Below are positions 59,901 to 64,000 of a stretch of 64,000 nt of DNA, piece after piece. The notes under the pieces are model-generated. The model made no database searches and was not told where the DNA came from. It saw nothing but the letters and a program-made list of their open reading frames with translations. Where the stretch lies: positions 1 to 64,000 of the forward strand of contig JASANC010003403.1 of NCBI GenBank assembly GCA_030248135.1, read 5' to 3'. The stretch is from Theristus sp. LFF4_11. Lineage: Eukaryota > Nematoda > Chromadorea > Monhysterida > Xyalidae. A program made the position numbers and the translations under genes. Within the stretch, counting starts at the first letter, position 1; each line of letters starts with the position of its first letter.

Positions 59901-62900
59901 GTGAGTTCAAGTAAAATTGGTTTTTTCTTCAGATTTTTCAAGCAAAAACTGCATTAATTCCAGCAATAAAAGCTTTCTATCGCTTATTCTTTTCTATATA
60001 TTTGCACATTCGTTTTTTTAATATCATAAGCTGGAATCTAATCACCCACCCATCACCAAAGCCTTCTTCGACAGTGATTACATTATGCCTGCAAAGCTAA
60101 CATTCATAATGTCAGTCGTCAACAAAACATGTTCGAAAACAGCAAAACCGAACGCTGTTTGCACGAGAGGTGCAAAGCTACATGATGCTGTACTCATGTA
60201 GGATTGCAACACAGCAACGTGAACAACAACAACAAGAAGCGCTTAGCGAACGTAACAGCACGTTGCTGCAACAGCCGCCAATTTGGGCACCAAAACAGCG
60301 TCGAATCGCCGATGAACCGTTGAAATTGCAAAAGTTGGACATTCGTTCCATGTACAAACATTTGGACATCACGCGGTAAATAATGAACAAAACCAATCAA
60401 AAGTAGCACAAATACAATGTATGTATGGTCTTAAAAATATTGCATATAAGAGTGAAACTGCTTTTTTAATCCCCTACCAAAGTAAAGTCCCATATTATTC
60501 ATTTGCTCAGTCCTTAATTCCCAGTTAGTATGTACGTAATTGTGCACTGCTGCAATAATTCTGACCATTTCCGTTGTGTACGTCTGGATTTACCGTCTCG
60601 ACAACCAGTTGACAAATTTTTGGTTATTTTTCAAATTTCCGGCTCTACTTTTTATCCCTTTAATATATTTTTTCTTTTCTGTCAGCTGATCACTGTTTTT
60701 GCCATTGCCCTCAACTTCAATCATCGTTATTTAAAATGTAAATTATTATTATTTGAAAAAGCTTCATGAACGCCACAATTTTTTTTTGCATTTGTTTTCA
60801 AACTTGTTCCTCGTCTCATTGAGACCTAACGTGGCTGTGTACATGCGAATGTAACTTTTTCTTGTACATAATTTACGGAAGACCGATTTTAGCTTTTTCT
60901 AACTTCTGAATGCGTCAGTGTCAAAAGTGCTGTGCGGTGCGCTGCAGTAATTTCGAGGAGATTTTAAAAATATGGGTAATTGGTTCTACAGCAATTGGTT
61001 CCCAAAGGGTATCACTTGGGTTCGGTTCACTGTCTGCTCAGATTAAGCTGTGTCCACAACAAGAAATAAGTAGCATTGCTTGCAAAACTTGTCTGAGATT
61101 GAATTGGCAGTTTCAACTTGACTAATTATTTTAAAGTTTTCGCTCATATATTTTTTAGCAAAAAGCTGCTTTCTCAATCCTTGAAGATCAGCTTTAACAA
61201 AAAAATAGAGCGCAACAAAATAAGTCGGATTTGCAACCCTGAAAGGTCGATTAAAAAATATTTTTCCTCTCGGCCCGTAAAATATTGTCCAGAAGAGGAA
61301 AAGAAAAAAAACTAAAAGAATTTCATAACATAATATCTTTTCGCTGCGTGAGTCGCATTATTTTACACATAAATTCACATAAGATATTGCGTGACCATGG
61401 CACACGTTTATTTATTTTTATCATTATGCATTTTAACATGTGCCGTTTTAGCCACGCTTGTCCTGTGCGCCTCTATAATGGGCATGGTTTAAAAATCCTT
61501 TTTCTCAGAAACAAAGATTTTCTCATATTGAATCAGCGGAACCTCTGGTTACACAAGTACACATGTGGTACTTTTATTTTTTTGTGGTGAAACTATATTT
61601 CTTCTTTGATTCTCCATTTTAGGGCACAGTTTAAAGACTCTCAGATTTTTCAATGTATGAGTGTTCACATAGCTAAGCTACAATGCACTATATATTGTGC
61701 ATGTCGGCAATGGGATATGTCATTCAATAGGTGCTCATCTAGAAAACACACTGTCATACATTCACACACATACGTTTTATGGTAAAAATTGTTTACCTTT
61801 TAACGCACATGGATTTGCACTGTATATGTATGTCTTGTTCCTACATTTAAAAAAGTACGGTAGAATGCAGCATTAGTTTTATCCGAATGACCGACCACCC
61901 AGACAGTGCTCAAAGCTGTCATTTTGTTCACTTGTGCGATTATAATTTAGCGGGATTTGGTTGAAACATGAACACGAGCCGACTGTTATAATTCATCCGA
62001 TATTGTTTCCTGTCCGTCTACATAATGAAAATATATTCTCATATCGGGTGCAAAAACACACACAAGACTTGGCAATATTTGAAATCTGTAAAAAACTTTT
62101 ATGGTTGAATCACAACTGCCGACAGCTGTTCGCTTTTCTGTCAAAAAACTTTTTTGCAAAATAAAATGTTTGAAAAATGTTTGTCGGTAAGTAATTCGGT
62201 TTCGTTCCATCATTTTTATTCAGTCTCGGTCACGGTGATAATAAAAAAGGTGATCGGCTGAAAAACTGGATTTGTACCTTTGCTGTGCAAGCTCACTTAG
62301 CAACCGATTTGCAGTCGCTTCACGCCAACAGATTTCCACTCCTTTAATGTGACGTTTACATCTTTCTGTCGCTCAACAACTCACTGTGTTTTTGCTGAGC
62401 TTACTAGAAAGTGTTATGTTCCCCGTATCTTTATCCTTTCGATGCTCACTTACACACATTATTATGACAGCATTATAATGCTCAGTTTCAATCGGATATG
62501 TGCGTTTTCTCCAGAGTGACTACCGTGAAAATATTTTCCTATCAACTTTCTTGACCTGTGCTTACTTTTTTTATAAAATTCAAGTGGCATATTTTTGTGT
62601 GAAGTATCTGGATTGGATTACTGCCGAGATGAAGAGCGTGGCTGCACACTGCTGAACGACAACACTAATCGAAGAATCTTGGAAGAACTTGCCCATTGTA
62701 CAAGCACCCGAACTCTTGCTTGACGCAGCAACTATACATTTCCCAGTGGAACTGTCCGATTCCATACTAACCGTAACAGAGTCCATGAGCTTTGATTGAT
62801 GATGAAAGCGAAATAATTCACATTGCAAACAAAATTATGCAGAGTGCCATTCTGTAAGTTTTGCAGCGCAGTTGTCTGATTTTAATTTTGATTGTGACTT

Positions 62901-64000
62901 GCATGCTGGATTGTGTTTAGAAGCTGTGCTGAAATATTCACACACATCAGGTGGGTACAGTTTCCAATTGAAAGGAACACTAACGGCGTTGTCACGTTGT
63001 AACGATTCAGTAACCGGTTTTTCATAATAATTAACTTCTGAATGCTGACGGTTGATTTCAAGCGCTTCCCGGCGTATAGCATGTAACGCTGTCTTTTTTT
63101 CCTTCACACACGAACTTGCAGATAGAGATGAAGTGTTTGAGGAACAGGACGTGTAACAACCATTAATTTCACAATGTTGTTACGCTCCAAAGAACCCTTG
63201 TAAACATTCCGTAAAATATTGCGCTCGCGTGACGTGCATAAATCACACAACGCGCACATTTCGCTTTGTAGTTACAAACGACGTCAACAGAACCAACATC
63301 AACAGCTGGGCTCGCAGCTGCTCAACCATGTTGGCGGTGGGGGTCGTGAGAACAGCGCAGAGCCGGCCGCCGACTGTGTGGCCGTCAATATGGGCGCCTC
63401 GTCTGGTGGTGAGGGCGACGCAATGTTGGCCGCGGGCAGCACTGCCGGGCATCACCACAATCATCACAATCATCATCATCACAACCATGACGCACACAGC
63501 CACACCGACAGCTATCACCATGCGACGGACGCGCTCGCCTTGAATGCAACCACGCAGATGGTCGCTGAATTGGCAACAGGTGATGTTGTTCAGGTGTTGA
63601 TGCAAGCATTGCTCTCATTTGATTTCAGGTGTTCATTTGATTTTATTTTTGGTGCTGTAATAATGTTTTGATTTAGGCGGTGTGCTTCCACGATTCAGCG
63701 GCTCCCAATTGTCTCTCGACACGGCGCTCGCCAGCCTGCCCGCATTCGTCAAGGTGAACGTCGGCGGCTCCTCGTACACGATTCGCACGCGTATGCTCAT
63801 GCAACGCGGCCGGGACACGTTTCTGTCCGAGTTCGCTCGAATGGAACACTCCGAACGTCTTCGACACTGCGACGCTTTCCTGGACGAAACGAACGAGTAC
63901 TTTTTCGAGCGCTCTGCTAAACTGTTCGAGACGGTCTACAAATTCTATGCGACCGGCGCGTTGCACCGTCCGCTGGACGTTTGCCTGCAAGAGTTTTCCG
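53966..64000 (+). CDS. Second Kv-type potassium channel gene, 5' part (cut by window end)
   Basis: Five exons join in phase: 53966-54067 (ATG, MIRKASSRPPPVQRSITPPS), 54297-54406 (DTGGNTGISSLFNRR), 60202-60375 (IATQQREQQQQEALSERN to MYKHLDITR), 63272-63579 (Gln-rich, then Gly/Ala-rich, then His-rich) and 63677 onward. The last exon holds the T1 tetramerisation domain: VKVNVGGSSYTIRTRML, NEYFFERSAKLFETVYKFY, then LHRPLDVC, the HX5C half of the zinc motif. Membrane segments would lie beyond the window. The T1 resembles that of the upstream channel (shared FY-TG-LHRP-VC), so the two are probably tandem paralogues. The long N-terminal region (about 255 residues before T1) is unrecognised. The 5.8 kb intron from 54407 to 60201 could hide further exons. 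Confidence 0.72.
54407..60201 (+). other. Large intron of the second Kv gene; contains a MITE
   Basis: AT-rich sequence between two exons with compatible phase (TC then G). Short frames, for example at 59270-59629, have no domain. A mariner-like small element lies at 56098-56377. Undetected small exons cannot be excluded. Confidence 0.45.
56098..56377. mobile_element. Tc1/mariner-like MITE (280 bp)
   Basis: It starts CAGGGTGATTCAAAAAAACT and ends with the near complement (AGTTTTTTTAATCACCCTG), about 30 bp of terminal inverted repeat. It is flanked by TA on both sides, the target duplication of Tc1/mariner elements. There is no transposase frame, so it is non-autonomous. A single matching end sequence also occurs at 8168. 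Confidence 0.75.
60376..63271 (+). other. Intron of the second Kv gene; no feature seen
   Basis: A 2.9 kb AT-rich interval between phase-2 exon ends (CG then T, forming an Arg codon). Frames of up to 101 codons are present on both strands without recognisable motifs. Confidence 0.45.

Overview
The window is invertebrate nuclear DNA, most likely from a nematode. It carries multi-exon genes with many 40-100 bp introns beside a few multi-kilobase ones, GT-AG splicing, a titin/twitchin-class muscle gene, AT-rich non-coding DNA and many small foldback elements. The species cannot be named from sequence alone; a basal (Dorylaimia-type) nematode is only a guess. Gene models were built by hand from splice sites, reading phase and domain continuity, without alignment tools.

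Region by region. 1-6352 is a nest of repeats: copies of an approximately 1.06 kb element with CTAGGGTTAGGG ends, in opposite orientation, lie on both sides of a palindromic element full of G and C homopolymer runs. 6353-28049 is mostly non-coding with several short inverted-repeat elements. It holds one gene of special interest on the minus strand (11906-13813, possibly with a 5' exon near 20.4 kb). That gene encodes a predicted BH3-only cell-death activator with a TQT dynein-light-chain-type motif upstream of the BH3 motif, the same order as in vertebrate BMF and BIM.

28050-46074, minus strand, is the 3' part of a giant titin/twitchin-like kinase gene. Fifty-three exons were traced, all phase-consistent, giving 3,077 residues. 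The order is Ig, FN3, kinase, regulatory tail, eight Ig, one FN3, six Ig, a linker with two half-Ig motifs, a glutamine-rich exon of about 333 residues, three Ig, stop. A tRNA-Thr(AGT) gene sits in the intron that splits the second FN3 domain.

47237-50733, plus strand, is a complete divergent Kv potassium channel (746 aa in the model). 53966 to the window end, plus strand, is the 5' part of a second Kv-type gene, cut off inside its T1 domain. Both look like non-Shaker Kv subunits and form a tandem pair, so they may co-assemble (inference). The muscle gene and the first Kv gene are divergently arranged. The muscle gene has no recognisable exon upstream of 46.1 kb within the window. Either transcription of a kinase-end isoform begins there, or the two channel genes lie inside one of its introns.
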